Notes: generated from the sequence alone by a model not told the origin. Positions 16,365-24,066 are shown, counted from the stretch's first letter. The stretch: 24,181 nt of DNA from an uncultured Parafilimonas sp. (GCA_937892395.1 CALAGJ010000052.1:1-24181); one strand, 5' to 3'. Translations and numbers: made by a program.

Positions 16365-16424
16365 TTAATAAACAACATTAAAGAGCAATAGCATTTTTTA
16401 ACTGTGAAATAATGACTATGCAAA

Positions 16425-16432
16425 TACATTTG
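16425..16432 (+). promoter_or_regulatory. -7 box (TACATTTG) for the LptF/LptG-type gene
   Basis: Exact TAnnTTTG match. It is 16 nt upstream of the proposed CTG start at 16449 and 76 nt upstream of the first in-frame ATG at 16509, which lies inside the first membrane helix. Confidence 0.45.
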
Positions 16433-16448
16433 ACAAAATTTATTCTTC

Positions 16449-17543
16449 CTGAAAAAGATTGATAAATATATCATAGGTAAATTTCTTACAGCATTCTTCT
16501 TTTGTTTAATGCTATTTACTGTAGTTGCGGTGGTGATAGATGTAAGCGAAAAAACTGATGATTTTGTAAAAGCAGGATTAAGTGCTGCAGATGTATTTGT
16601 AAATTACTATATGGGTTTCATCCCTTTTATCAGCGGTTTACTGTTTCCATTATTTGTATTTATTTCAGTCATTTTTTTCACATCCCAAATGGCAGGTAGA
16701 AGTGAAATAGTAGCCATACTTGCCAGCGGTACCAGTTTCAATAGATTTTTAAGACCTTATATTTTTGGAGGAATCATTTTAGGTTTCATTTTACTGCTCC
16801 TCAATAGTTTTATTATACCTCCGGCAAATAAAATTCGCACAGATTTCGAAGCAAAATATATAAAAGTAAATAGTAGTTATGACCCTTTGGTAAACAGACA
16901 GGAAAGAAATATATACTTCCGAATAGATTCATTTACTTACGCCGGTGTACGTAGTTATGACACCTTTAGCAAGAGCGGTGGACCATTTTTTTTAAATAAA
17001 GTAAAAAACAAAAAAGTAGTATTTAATCTTCGAAGTGATCGTATTTATTGGGATACGGCAAAAAAGCAATGGAAGCTCCAAAATGTATATGAAAGATCTA
17101 TTGATACGCTGAAAGAAAAAGTGATGCAACAAAAGGAAAAATTTGTAAAATATAATTTTTCATATACCGATTTAGCTCGGGATGATTATGCAAAAGATAA
17201 ATTAACCAGTCCAGCACTTTTTGAATATATTGAAAAAGAGAAAACAAGAGGCACCGAAGGGCTTAAAGTACTGCAAGTAGAGGCATATAGGAGAATCGCA
17301 ACACCTTTTGCAGTACTCATTCTTACACTTATTGGTGCAGTTATTGCCAGTAGAAAAGTACGGGGAGGAAGTGGGGCCCATCTTGGAATCGGACTTGCCA
17401 TTGCAGCCATTTTTATCATCATGGACAGGTTCTCCACCATCTTTTGCACAAAAGGGAATTTACCTCCATTGATTGCAGCATGGATACCCAACTTCATCTT
17501 TTTATTTGTGGCAATTTACGTATATAGAAAAGCACCAAAATAA
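16449..17543 (+). CDS. LptF/LptG family permease (lipopolysaccharide export)
   Basis: About 364 residues of the YjgP/YjgQ (LptF/LptG) family. These inner-membrane permeases pair with LptB to extract lipopolysaccharide and pass it to the Lpt bridge. Six hydrophobic segments are expected and seen: three near the N-terminus, then the periplasmic beta-jellyroll (about residues 130-250: NIYFRIDSFTYAG, VVFNLRSDRIYWD, WKLQNVYERSID), then three near the C-terminus. SEIVAILASGTSFNRFLRP and the short R-R-I-A-T-P-F segment are typical. The first ATG (16509) would begin in the middle of helix 1. The family N-terminus, read as KKIDKYIIGKFLTAFFF, is encoded directly upstream from a CTG at 16449, with a stop at 16431-16433. 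The start is therefore non-standard or a sequence error is present. Confidence 0.85.
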   Translation: MKKIDKYIIGKFLTAFFFCLMLFTVVAVVIDVSEKTDDFVKAGLSAADVFVNYYMGFIPFISGLLFPLFVFISVIFFTSQMAGRSEIVAILASGTSFNRFLRPYIFGGIILGFILLLLNSFIIPPANKIRTDFEAKYIKVNSSYDPLVNRQERNIYFRIDSFTYAGVRSYDTFSKSGGPFFLNKVKNKKVVFNLRSDRIYWDTAKKQWKLQNVYERSIDTLKEKVMQQKEKFVKYNFSYTDLARDDYAKDKLTSPALFEYIEKEKTRGTEGLKVLQVEAYRRIATPFAVLILTLIGAVIASRKVRGGSGAHLGIGLAIAAIFIIMDRFSTIFCTKGNLPPLIAAWIPNFIFLFVAIYVYRKAPK

Positions 17544-17622
17544 TAGTATATGTATTTGCATCTTCGTTGTTATTGATTACACAATGGAAAATTTTCAATC
17601 TTCAAATAATCATCCATAATTC

Positions 17623-18873
17623 ATGCAAACGCTCATCATAAAAAACATTGGCTTATTGGCCGGCATACTTCAAAAAAGTAATGTACTGAAAGGGGATGAT
17701 TTAAAAAGAATAGAATCTTTAAAGCATGCTTTTCTGCATATTGAAGATGGACTTATCTGCAATTGGGGCAGCATGGAAGAACTTGAAATATACCTTAACA
17801 CCATGCATGAGCAGGCAAACTTTTATGATGCCGAAAGAGCTACCATTATACCCTGCTGGGTAGATAGTCATACACATATTGTTTTTGCTGCTACAAGAGA
17901 AGATGAATTTGTAGATAAAATTAAAGGTCTTTCCTATGCTGAAATAGCAGCCAAGGGTGGTGGCATTCTGAATAGTGCCAAGCGGCTACAACACACATCT
18001 GCTGACGATCTTTTTGTAATGGCATGGAAGCGATTGGAGCAACTCATTTGTATGGGTACGGGTGCCATCGAAATAAAAAGTGGATATGGCTTAAATATAG
18101 ATTCAGAATTAAAAATGCTTCGTGTTATCCATAAATTGAAGGAAAAATCTCCCATTCCTATAAAGGCAACATTTTTAGGGGCACATGCATTTCCTTTGGA
18201 GTTCAAAGACAATCATTTGGGATATATCAATATGTTGATAAACGATTTGCTGCCACAAATTGCAAAAGAAAAATTAGCAGATTTTATTGATGTTTTTTGT
18301 GAGCAAGGTTTTTTTAGCACGGATGAAATGGTACAAGTGATTAAAGCTGGGGAAGAGTATGGTCTTACTTCTAAATTGCATGTAAATCAGCTATCCAGTA
18401 TGGGAGGTTTGCAGGCAGCCATTCAGTGTGGTGCGTTATCAGTAGATCATCTGGAAGTAATGACAGACAATGATATTCAAACATTGGCCGCATCAAATAC
18501 CATTGGCACTATGCTGCCCACTGCTGCCTATTTTTTGCGTATGCCTTATCAGCCCGCAAGGCAAATGATTGATGCTGGCTGCACAGTAGCATTAGCCAGT
18601 GATTATAACCCTGGCAGCAGCCCGGGTGGGAATATGCATACCGTTGTGTCTATGAGCTGTGTGCAAATGAAAATGCTGCCCGAGGAAGCTATAAATGCTG
18701 CTACCATTAATGGAGCATATGCAATGCAATGTGAAGCTATATGTGGAAGTATTACAAAAGGCAAAAGAGCAAATTTGCAATTTATGCCACCCATGCAATC
18801 ATTGGCGTACATACCCTATGCATTTAGCCATCCCATTATAGAACGTGTCATGATCAATGGATCATTTGTTTAA
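17623..18873 (+). CDS. hutI: Imidazolonepropionase
   Basis: A 416-residue amidohydrolase that opens the ring of 4-imidazolone-5-propanoate to N-formimino-L-glutamate, the third step of histidine breakdown in the cytoplasm. Metal and substrate residues are in place: HTH at 83-85 within DSHTHIVFAATREDEF, His188 in LGAHAFP, His253 in KLHVNQLS, and Asp327 in ASDYNPGSSPGGNMH. KGGGILNSAKRL and GAIEIKSGYGL are also family signatures. Length and start fit the family. The other hut genes (hutH, hutU, hutG) are not in the window, so the pathway is not clustered here. There is a 79-bp gap from the LptF-like gene with no terminator, so read-through is possible. Confidence 0.95.
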   Translation: MQTLIIKNIGLLAGILQKSNVLKGDDLKRIESLKHAFLHIEDGLICNWGSMEELEIYLNTMHEQANFYDAERATIIPCWVDSHTHIVFAATREDEFVDKIKGLSYAEIAAKGGGILNSAKRLQHTSADDLFVMAWKRLEQLICMGTGAIEIKSGYGLNIDSELKMLRVIHKLKEKSPIPIKATFLGAHAFPLEFKDNHLGYINMLINDLLPQIAKEKLADFIDVFCEQGFFSTDEMVQVIKAGEEYGLTSKLHVNQLSSMGGLQAAIQCGALSVDHLEVMTDNDIQTLAASNTIGTMLPTAAYFLRMPYQPARQMIDAGCTVALASDYNPGSSPGGNMHTVVSMSCVQMKMLPEEAINAATINGAYAMQCEAICGSITKGKRANLQFMPPMQSLAYIPYAFSHPIIERVMINGSFV

Positions 18874-18959
18874 AGATTAATTGTTGTGCTATAATGAGTA
18901 GGTATCTTTTTTGTCTTTAATGTTTTTACATTTGTTTATCTAATACAAAATGAATCAGA

Positions 18960-19991
18960 TTGTACACATATAAAACAGCAGTAGTTATTCTTAATTATAA
19001 TGGTAGAAATTATTTAGAAAAATTTTTGCCTTCGGTAATAGCATATAGCTCGGATGCTGCTATCATTGTGGCAGACAATGCATCTACGGATGATAGTCTT
19101 GTACTCCTTCATTCAAAATTTCCTACAGTACAAATCATTCAACTACAAGAAAACACAGGATACGCAGGTGGCTATCAAGCTGCTTTAAAACAGATAGATG
19201 CAGCATATTTTGTACTCCTCAATTCAGATGTAGAAGTAACTCCAGGATGGTTAAGTACTTTGATTGATGCTATGGATGCAGAGCAAGAAGTGGCAGCCTG
19301 TCAGCCCAAAATAAAAAGCCATCATCAAAAAGATTATTTTGAATATGCAGGCGCCTGCGGCGGATGGATAGATAGGTTAGGATTCCCTTTTGCCAGAGGC
19401 CGCATTCTTGACAATTGCGAAGCAGATAGTGGACAGTATGATACAGCTCAAAATATATTTTGGGCCACAGGGGCATGCTTGGTTATACGCTCCAGGTTGT
19501 ATGATGCTGTTGGCGGTATAGATCCGATTTTTTTCGCACACATGGAAGAAATTGATTTATGCTGGCGTTTGCAGCGTGCAGGTTATGAAATAAAATGTTA
19601 TCCTCAATCATTAGTATATCATGTGGGTGGGGGTACATTGCCAAAGGGAAATCCCAGAAAAGTATATTATAATTTCAGAAATAACCTCATTATGCTTTCA
19701 AAAAATCTTTCTACTTTGGAAAAGATTTGGATGCTGCCCACCAGGATGGCTTTGGATGCTGCATTTGCATGGAAGTCTTTGCTGACGGGCCATATCGCCG
19801 ATTTTATTGCTGTAGTAAAAGCACATATTCATTTTTTTTCATGGTATTTCTCAAAGCATAAAGATGTGGCATTGCCCCATAAACCAATGCATCGGCTTAT
19901 AGGCTGCTACCCTGGATTAATTGTCTGGCAATATTTTATAAAACGAAGAAAAACTTTTTCAGAAATCATTTCAAACAGGATGGATATTTAA
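18960..19991 (+). CDS. Family 2 glycosyltransferase (rhamnosyltransferase-like)
   Basis: A 343-residue GT-A fold glycosyltransferase. It opens with VVILNYNGRNYLEKFLPSV and has VADNASTDDS, the metal-binding N-S-D (Asp90 in LLNSDVEV), FWATGACLVIRS, and the acceptor/catalytic region AHMEEIDLCWRLQRAG. These are typical of enzymes that add a sugar from a nucleotide donor to a surface polysaccharide or lipid at the inner face of the membrane. The C-terminal part (about 250-343) has amphipathic, aromatic-rich segments that may lie on the membrane. The start is TTG at 18960: an in-frame TGA lies three codons upstream. An ATG at 18950 in another frame encodes only MNQIVHI and overlaps the start. Donor and acceptor cannot be told from sequence. 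Confidence 0.88.
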   Translation: MYTYKTAVVILNYNGRNYLEKFLPSVIAYSSDAAIIVADNASTDDSLVLLHSKFPTVQIIQLQENTGYAGGYQAALKQIDAAYFVLLNSDVEVTPGWLSTLIDAMDAEQEVAACQPKIKSHHQKDYFEYAGACGGWIDRLGFPFARGRILDNCEADSGQYDTAQNIFWATGACLVIRSRLYDAVGGIDPIFFAHMEEIDLCWRLQRAGYEIKCYPQSLVYHVGGGTLPKGNPRKVYYNFRNNLIMLSKNLSTLEKIWMLPTRMALDAAFAWKSLLTGHIADFIAVVKAHIHFFSWYFSKHKDVALPHKPMHRLIGCYPGLIVWQYFIKRRKTFSEIISNRMDI

Positions 19992-20002
19992 TTACATGCC
20001 CT

Positions 20003-20010
20003 TACTTTTG
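20003..20010 (+). promoter_or_regulatory. -7 box (TACTTTTG) for the 67-residue membrane protein gene
   Basis: Exact TAnnTTTG match with GCCCT before it, located 18 nt upstream of the ATG at 20029. This position rules against the upstream in-frame ATG at 19996, which precedes the box. Confidence 0.5.
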
Positions 20011-20028
20011 CCAACGAAAATTTTATAT

Positions 20029-20232
20029 ATGGATAACCATAACGTAGAGCATAAGGAAAAAGAATTTGGGTACAACTGGGTAAACTCATCCCGCTTTTTA
20101 TTTTACCTGCAGGTTTTGGTTTTTGTGGCTTTTGTAGTAGGTGGTTGCTATAATTTGTATGAGCATCGTTATAAAGGCAAGCCAGATGTGGAAGTGCCGG
20201 GCAATACAGAATACACACCAAAATATAAATAA
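20029..20232 (+). CDS. Small single-helix membrane protein, unknown
   Basis: A 67-residue protein from the ATG at 20029. Its N-terminal 20 residues are highly charged and include HNVEHKEKEFGYNWVNSS. One hydrophobic helix follows (about 24-42, LFYLQVLVFVAFVVGGCY), and then a polar tail ends with a proline-rich VEVPGNTEYTPKYK. The charge pattern suggests an inner-membrane protein, but topology is uncertain. A promoter box with the same extended context as those of annotated genes precedes it, which supports it being a real gene. No terminator is evident before the tRNA promoter. I do not recognise a family. Confidence 0.6.
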   Translation: MDNHNVEHKEKEFGYNWVNSSRFLFYLQVLVFVAFVVGGCYNLYEHRYKGKPDVEVPGNTEYTPKYK

Positions 20233-20267
20233 TATCAAGAAAAATTTTGCAATGTAGAGTAGAGCTC

Positions 20268-20275
20268 TAAATTTG
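20268..20275 (+). promoter_or_regulatory. -7 box (TAAATTTG) for the tRNA genes
   Basis: Exact TAnnTTTG match with a TTG at 20247-20249, 18 nt upstream. This is the best complete -33/-7 pair in the window. It is 53 nt before the tRNA-Gly 5' end. Confidence 0.6.
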
Positions 20276-20328
20276 CACCTCCGGAAAAACTTATATGTTT
20301 AATTTCGGAAAAGTTCTTTGTAGTATCA

Positions 20329-20401
20329 GCGGAAGTAGCTCATTTGGTAGAGCACAACCTTGCCAAGGTTGGGGTGGCCAGTTCGAGCCTGGTCTTCCGC
20401 T
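20329..20401 (+). tRNA. tRNA-Gly (anticodon GCC)
   Basis: A 73-nt cloverleaf. The acceptor stem GCGGAAG pairs with CTTCCGC (20394-20400), and the discriminator is T. The anticodon stem CAACC/GGTTG encloses the loop TTGCCAA, giving GCC, and the T arm has GTTCGAG. The CCA end is not encoded, as is common in Bacteroidota. Confidence 0.95.
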
Positions 20402-20407
20402 CTCATT

Positions 20408-20440
20408 AAAAAAGTTATCTTAATTTGATAACTTTTTTTT
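20408..20440 (+). terminator. Terminator hairpin between the two tRNA genes
   Basis: AAAAAAGTTATC (20408-20419) pairs with GATAACTTTTTT (20427-20438) around a 7-nt loop, ending in a T run. It starts 7 nt after tRNA-Gly. No separate promoter box was seen between it and tRNA-Leu, so it may act as a partial terminator or a processing signal. Confidence 0.65.
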
Positions 20441-20445
20441 TGGAT

Positions 20446-20531
20446 GCCCTGGTGGTGGAATTGGTAGACACGCAGGACTTAAAATCCTGTTTGCAGCAAT
20501 GCAAGTGCGGGTTCAAGTCCCGCCTGGGGCA
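20446..20531 (+). tRNA. tRNA-Leu (anticodon UAA)
   Basis: An 86-nt class II tRNA with a long variable arm. The acceptor stem GCCCTGG pairs with CTGGGGC (20524-20530, including G-T pairs), and the discriminator is A. The anticodon stem CAGGA/TCCTG holds the loop CTTAAAA, giving TAA. The T arm GCGGGTTCAAGTCCCGC is perfect. CCA is not encoded. Confidence 0.95.
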
Positions 20532-20537
20532 CAAGCC

Positions 20538-20595
20538 GAGAGGTTGATTGAAATTGGTATTACAACAATATACCAATTTTAGTCGCCTCTTTTTT
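20538..20595 (+). terminator. Long terminator hairpin after tRNA-Leu
   Basis: The inner stem AAATTGGTAT (20551-20560) pairs perfectly with ATACCAATTT (20570-20579). An outer stem AGAGG (20539-20543) pairs with CCTCT (20586-20590), and a T run follows (20590-20595). Confidence 0.75.
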
Positions 20596-20626
20596 ATTGG
20601 AATAAACTAAGCAATTTTCTTTTTTT

Positions 20627-21586
20627 ATGCATACTTTAATTGGTCATGATATTGAAAAGGCTGCATCATTTTTACAACAAGGTGCATTAGTGGCCATACC
20701 TACAGAAACAGTTTATGGCCTTGCGGCTAATGCATTGAGCGAAGCGGCCATAATAAAAATTTTTGAAGCAAAAAATAGGCCCCGCTTCAATCCACTTATT
20801 CTACACAGTCATTCCATAGAATCATTGCAATTGTATGCAGATTTTTCTGACAAAGCCCTATCCATAGCAAAGTCCTGCATGCCCGGACCTTTATCCTTAA
20901 TGCTTCCTAAAAAATTGATAGTGCCAGATGTACTTACTGCTGGTAGTGATAAAGTAGTTGTAAGAATTCCAAACCATATAACCACACTATCATTATTGCA
21001 GTCCATTACATTTCCGCTTGCCGCACCCAGTGCTAACCCATTTGGATATATAAGCCCAACTACGGCACAGCATGTATATCAAAAGTTTGAAGGTAAGCTT
21101 CCCTATATATTGGATGGTGGAGAAAGTGCTGTTGGCGTGGAGTCCACCATTGCAGAGGTTATGCATGATCATATTTTGATACATCGTTACGGTGGCATGT
21201 CGATGGAGAGCCTACAAGAAATTTCCGGACTCGATACCATTCTGGCTCCTGCACATAGTGCTACTACATCTGGAAAATTAAAAAGCCACTATGCTCCCGG
21301 CATACCTCTATACATGGGTGATGTGGAGCAGTTGAGTCATCAGTTTCAAGGAAAAAAAATCGCTGCAATCAGTTTTTATAACGATTACAATTACTTAGCA
21401 TCTGTAGAAAGTTTTATACTATCCCCAGAAAAAAATATGTCCATTGCGGCAGCAAAACTTTTTCAAACATTGAGATGGATTGATGCTGGTGCTTATGATA
21501 TTATCTTAGCAGAACCATTTCCTGGATATGGGCTTGGCAAAGCCATAAATGACAGATTGCAAAGGGCACAATGGATACATAAATGA
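20627..21586 (+). CDS. tsaC: L-threonylcarbamoyladenylate synthase (Sua5/YwlC type)
   Basis: A 319-residue protein that makes threonylcarbamoyl-AMP from threonine, bicarbonate and ATP, the first step of the t6A modification at position 37 of tRNAs reading ANN codons. The YrdC fold covers about residues 10-195: AIPTETVYGLAANA, KNRPRFNPLILH, CMPGPLSLML, VVVRIPNH, LAAPSANPFGYISPTTAQHV and GGESAVGVESTIAEV. A C-terminal Sua5 domain follows, opened by SGKLKSHYAPG, which makes this the longer Sua5/TsaC2 form rather than the short TsaC. Placement right after two tRNA genes is probably incidental. No promoter box was seen directly upstream; the preceding hairpin ends about 30 bp before the start. Confidence 0.93.
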   Translation: MHTLIGHDIEKAASFLQQGALVAIPTETVYGLAANALSEAAIIKIFEAKNRPRFNPLILHSHSIESLQLYADFSDKALSIAKSCMPGPLSLMLPKKLIVPDVLTAGSDKVVVRIPNHITTLSLLQSITFPLAAPSANPFGYISPTTAQHVYQKFEGKLPYILDGGESAVGVESTIAEVMHDHILIHRYGGMSMESLQEISGLDTILAPAHSATTSGKLKSHYAPGIPLYMGDVEQLSHQFQGKKIAAISFYNDYNYLASVESFILSPEKNMSIAAAKLFQTLRWIDAGAYDIILAEPFPGYGLGKAINDRLQRAQWIHK

Positions 21587-21622
21587 TTCCCCTTTTTGTT
21601 CAATCACAAATTACAATTCCCT

Positions 21623-21630
21623 TATTTTTG
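21623..21630 (+). promoter_or_regulatory. -7 box (TATTTTTG) for ccmCD
   Basis: Exact TAnnTTTG match in the context CCCT before and CGGCC after. It lies 50 nt upstream of the ccmC ATG at 21681. A TTG at 21596-21598 is 24 nt upstream. Confidence 0.5.
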
Positions 21631-21680
21631 CGGCCCGGTTGTTACAACAATATGTTGTATTAATAAATTACTTACTACGA

Positions 21681-22361
21681 ATGCTTCGCAAATACTGGTG
21701 GAAATTATTAGCTTATTTGTTGCTGCTTTATACAGCGGTGATGGGCTTTTTAGTAAAAATTCCAATTTTAGATGGACGGCTACAGCAGACCATTCGAAAT
21801 TTATTTTTTCATGTTCCTATGTGGTTTGGTATGATGATATTACTCACCACTTCTGTCGTATATGCCATAAAATATTTAAGAAATCCATTGCCAAAATATG
21901 ATGCTTATTCCACTGCTTATGCCACTACAGGTGTGGTGTATGGTGTGTTAGGATTAATAACCGGAGCAATATGGGCAAACTACCAATGGGGAGAACCTTG
22001 GAGCGGAGACCCCAAGCAAAATGGTGCAGCCATAGCACTATTAATTTATTTGGCCTATTTTGTATTGAGAGGCAGCTTGCAAGATGATGAAAAAAAAGCA
22101 CGTATTGGATCGGTGTACAATGTGTTTGCATTTGCTATGCTTTTCCCCACACTTTGGATATTACCGAGGCTTACTGAATCCCTTCACCCGGGTGGAGAAG
22201 GCAGTGAAGGAAATCCCGGATTAAATGGCGGAGATCTTGCCCCCGAAATGCGTTTAGTATTTTGGCCTGCCGTGTTGGGTTGGACTCTTTTGGGTGTATG
22301 GATTAGTACAATACGTATTCGGATAGCGTTATATCACCAAGAAAAATCATTACATGTATAA
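21681..22361 (+). CDS. ccmC: Heme handling protein CcmC/CcsA-like
   Basis: A 226-residue polytopic membrane protein of the heme-handling family. It loads heme, via its tryptophan-rich periplasmic loop, toward the heme chaperone during cytochrome c maturation. The tryptophan-rich segment is WGEPWSGDPKQ (103-113), a Bacteroidota variant of the WWD motif. Two likely heme-ligand histidines are His44 in FFHVPMWFG and His169 in ESLHPGG. Six hydrophobic segments are visible. The frame continues upstream to 21549, overlapping tsaC, but the ATG at 21681 is chosen: MLRKYWWKLL is the typical N-terminus and the promoter box lies between the two. The stop overlaps the next gene by 8 bp, showing translational coupling with ccmD. 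Other ccm genes are not in the window. Confidence 0.92.
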   Translation: MLRKYWWKLLAYLLLLYTAVMGFLVKIPILDGRLQQTIRNLFFHVPMWFGMMILLTTSVVYAIKYLRNPLPKYDAYSTAYATTGVVYGVLGLITGAIWANYQWGEPWSGDPKQNGAAIALLIYLAYFVLRGSLQDDEKKARIGSVYNVFAFAMLFPTLWILPRLTESLHPGGEGSEGNPGLNGGDLAPEMRLVFWPAVLGWTLLGVWISTIRIRIALYHQEKSLHV

Positions 22362-22572
22362 AAAGACTTTGTTTTTAATAGCAGCTTTTTTGTTGTTTGA
22401 AACTATTGATGCATTTGCACAGCAGTCTGTGGAAAGTTCACCTGAAAACTTTATGACCAGCGAAGGAAAAATATATGTGGTTGTAGCGGTAGTGGTTACC
22501 ATCATTACCGGTCTTTTTATTTACTTGTACAGGTTAGATAGAAAAATTTCTCGATTAGAAAAAAGCAAATAG
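22354..22572 (+). CDS. ccmD: CcmD family protein
   Basis: A 72-residue protein with a signal-like N-terminal helix (MYKKTLFLIAAFLLFE, possible cleavage after AFAQ), a short periplasmic part, and a second helix (IYVVVAVVVTIITGLFIYLYRL) followed by the basic tail DRKISRLEKSK. The sequence SEGKIYVVVAV and the RLDRKISRLEK end are characteristic of the Bacteroidota CcmD-like family. It overlaps the end of ccmC by 8 bp, which supports a shared complex in heme delivery. Its direct biochemical role is not established. Confidence 0.88.
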   Translation: MYKKTLFLIAAFLLFETIDAFAQQSVESSPENFMTSEGKIYVVVAVVVTIITGLFIYLYRLDRKISRLEKSK

Positions 22573-22656
22573 GTTTAGCAAACAAAATTTAGCGCAAAGT
22601 TTCATTCAAATCAAAAACGAACATTCATTAATCTTAAATTTCATAAATCATAAATC

Positions 22657-24066
22657 ATGTCAAACTACAGTTTTTTTGAGAGCGTAACCCGCAGTTTTGA
22701 TAAAGCTGCACCCCATACTGGTTGGGAAAAAGGATTGCTTGAACAAATAAAAGTATGTAATGCAGTTTATCAGATTCGTTTTCCTATACGCAGAGACGAT
22801 GGAAGCATTGAAGTAATAGAAGCGTATAGAGTACAGCACAGTCATCATAAAACACCATGTAAAGGTGGTATTCGTTTTAGCGATGAAGTAAATCAAGATG
22901 AGGTAATGGCACTTGCTGCTTTGATGACTTATAAATGTGCTATTGTGAATGTACCCTTTGGTGGTGGTAAGGGTGGAATAAAAATAAATCCTCGTAGCTA
23001 TAGCGAATTTGAATTGCAGAAAATAACAAGACGTTATACTTCTGAATTGATAAAAAAGAATTTTATAGGCCCGGGTACTGATGTACCTGCCCCAGATTAT
23101 GGTACAGGTTCCAGAGAAATGGCTTGGATATTGGATACTTATGTAGCTATGCATCCCGGTGAAGTGGATGCTGCCGGATGTGTAACCGGTAAGCCAGTAA
23201 CACAAGGTGGTGTAAGGGGTCGTACAGAAGCCACAGGTCTTGGTGTATATTATGGTGTAAGAGAGGTTTGTCAAATGGAAGATGTAATGACAAAGCTTGG
23301 TCTTACAAAAGGTATTGAAGGCAAAACGGTTATTGTACAGGGCATGGGTAATGTCGGATTCTATAGTGCTAAGTTTTTCAGAGAGGGTGGTGCTAAAGTA
23401 ATTTGTATTGCAGAATATGAAGGAGCTATCTACAATGCGGATGGATTAAATGAAGAAGATGTATTTAAACATCGCAAAGCCACGGGTAGTATTCTAAACT
23501 TCCCAGGTGCTACAAACCTTGCCAAATCATCTGATGCTTTAGAAACTGAGTGTGATATTTTGATTCCGGCTGCTTTAGAGAATGTAATTAATGGCAGCAA
23601 TGCAGATCGTGTAAAAACAAAGATCATAGGCGAAGCCGCCAATGGCCCTCTTACTCCGGATGCTGATGAAATACTAGGCAAAAAAGGTGTACTTATTGTG
23701 CCGGATATGTACCTAAATGCTGGTGGTGTAACTGTATCGTATTTTGAATGGTTGAAAAACTTATCGCACGTAAGTTTTGGTAGATTAGACCATCGTTACC
23801 AAGATAACGCTTTTAATAAAATACTTGATTTAATTGAAGATAGTACCGGAAGAAATATTTCTGCACGCGAACGCGATAATTTAAAAGGTGCTGACGAATT
23901 AGATATAGTGCGCTCCGGCTTAGAAGACACCATGATAAATTCTTACGAAAACATACGAGATATTTTTAAAAAACATAAAAAAATGCATAGCCTCCGTACT
24001 GCAGCTTATGTAGATGCATTAGAAAAAATAGGTATAACCTATCAAAAAATGGGCGTTTTTCCTTAA
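22657..24066 (+). CDS. gdhA: Glutamate dehydrogenase
   Basis: A 469-residue Glu/Leu/Phe/Val dehydrogenase that interconverts glutamate and 2-oxoglutarate plus ammonia with NAD(P). Key residues are seen: the substrate lysines in HHKTPCKGGIRF, catalytic Lys93 in MTYKCAIVNVPFGGGKGG, catalytic Asp147 in DVPAPDYGTG, and the dinucleotide fold VIVQGMGNVGFYS (GMGNVG at 229-234). IGEAANGPLTPDAD and LNAGGVTVSYFEWLKN close the fold. Residues about 375-430 after the YFEW motif look longer than in the 410-420-residue enzymes, which is where the extra length sits. The cofactor preference cannot be fixed by reading alone. Start at MSNYSFFESV fits the family. No promoter box was found upstream. Confidence 0.95.
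   Translation: MSNYSFFESVTRSFDKAAPHTGWEKGLLEQIKVCNAVYQIRFPIRRDDGSIEVIEAYRVQHSHHKTPCKGGIRFSDEVNQDEVMALAALMTYKCAIVNVPFGGGKGGIKINPRSYSEFELQKITRRYTSELIKKNFIGPGTDVPAPDYGTGSREMAWILDTYVAMHPGEVDAAGCVTGKPVTQGGVRGRTEATGLGVYYGVREVCQMEDVMTKLGLTKGIEGKTVIVQGMGNVGFYSAKFFREGGAKVICIAEYEGAIYNADGLNEEDVFKHRKATGSILNFPGATNLAKSSDALETECDILIPAALENVINGSNADRVKTKIIGEAANGPLTPDADEILGKKGVLIVPDMYLNAGGVTVSYFEWLKNLSHVSFGRLDHRYQDNAFNKILDLIEDSTGRNISARERDNLKGADELDIVRSGLEDTMINSYENIRDIFKKHKKMHSLRTAAYVDALEKIGITYQKMGVFP

Noticed and set aside
21549..21680. Extended N-terminus of CcmC overlapping tsaC
   Set aside because: The extension covers the promoter box and gives an atypical N-terminus; MLRKYWWKLL at 21681 fits the family.
22640..22659. 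Short tandem repeat of CATAAAT before the gdhA start
   Set aside because: Two copies of seven bases in AT-rich DNA are expected by chance and carry no clear regulatory sense.
22660..23274. A 204-codon minus-strand open frame inside gdhA
   Set aside because: It is fully antisense to the well-supported glutamate dehydrogenase gene, and its product is rich in Thr, Tyr, Cys and Ser with no recognisable motif.
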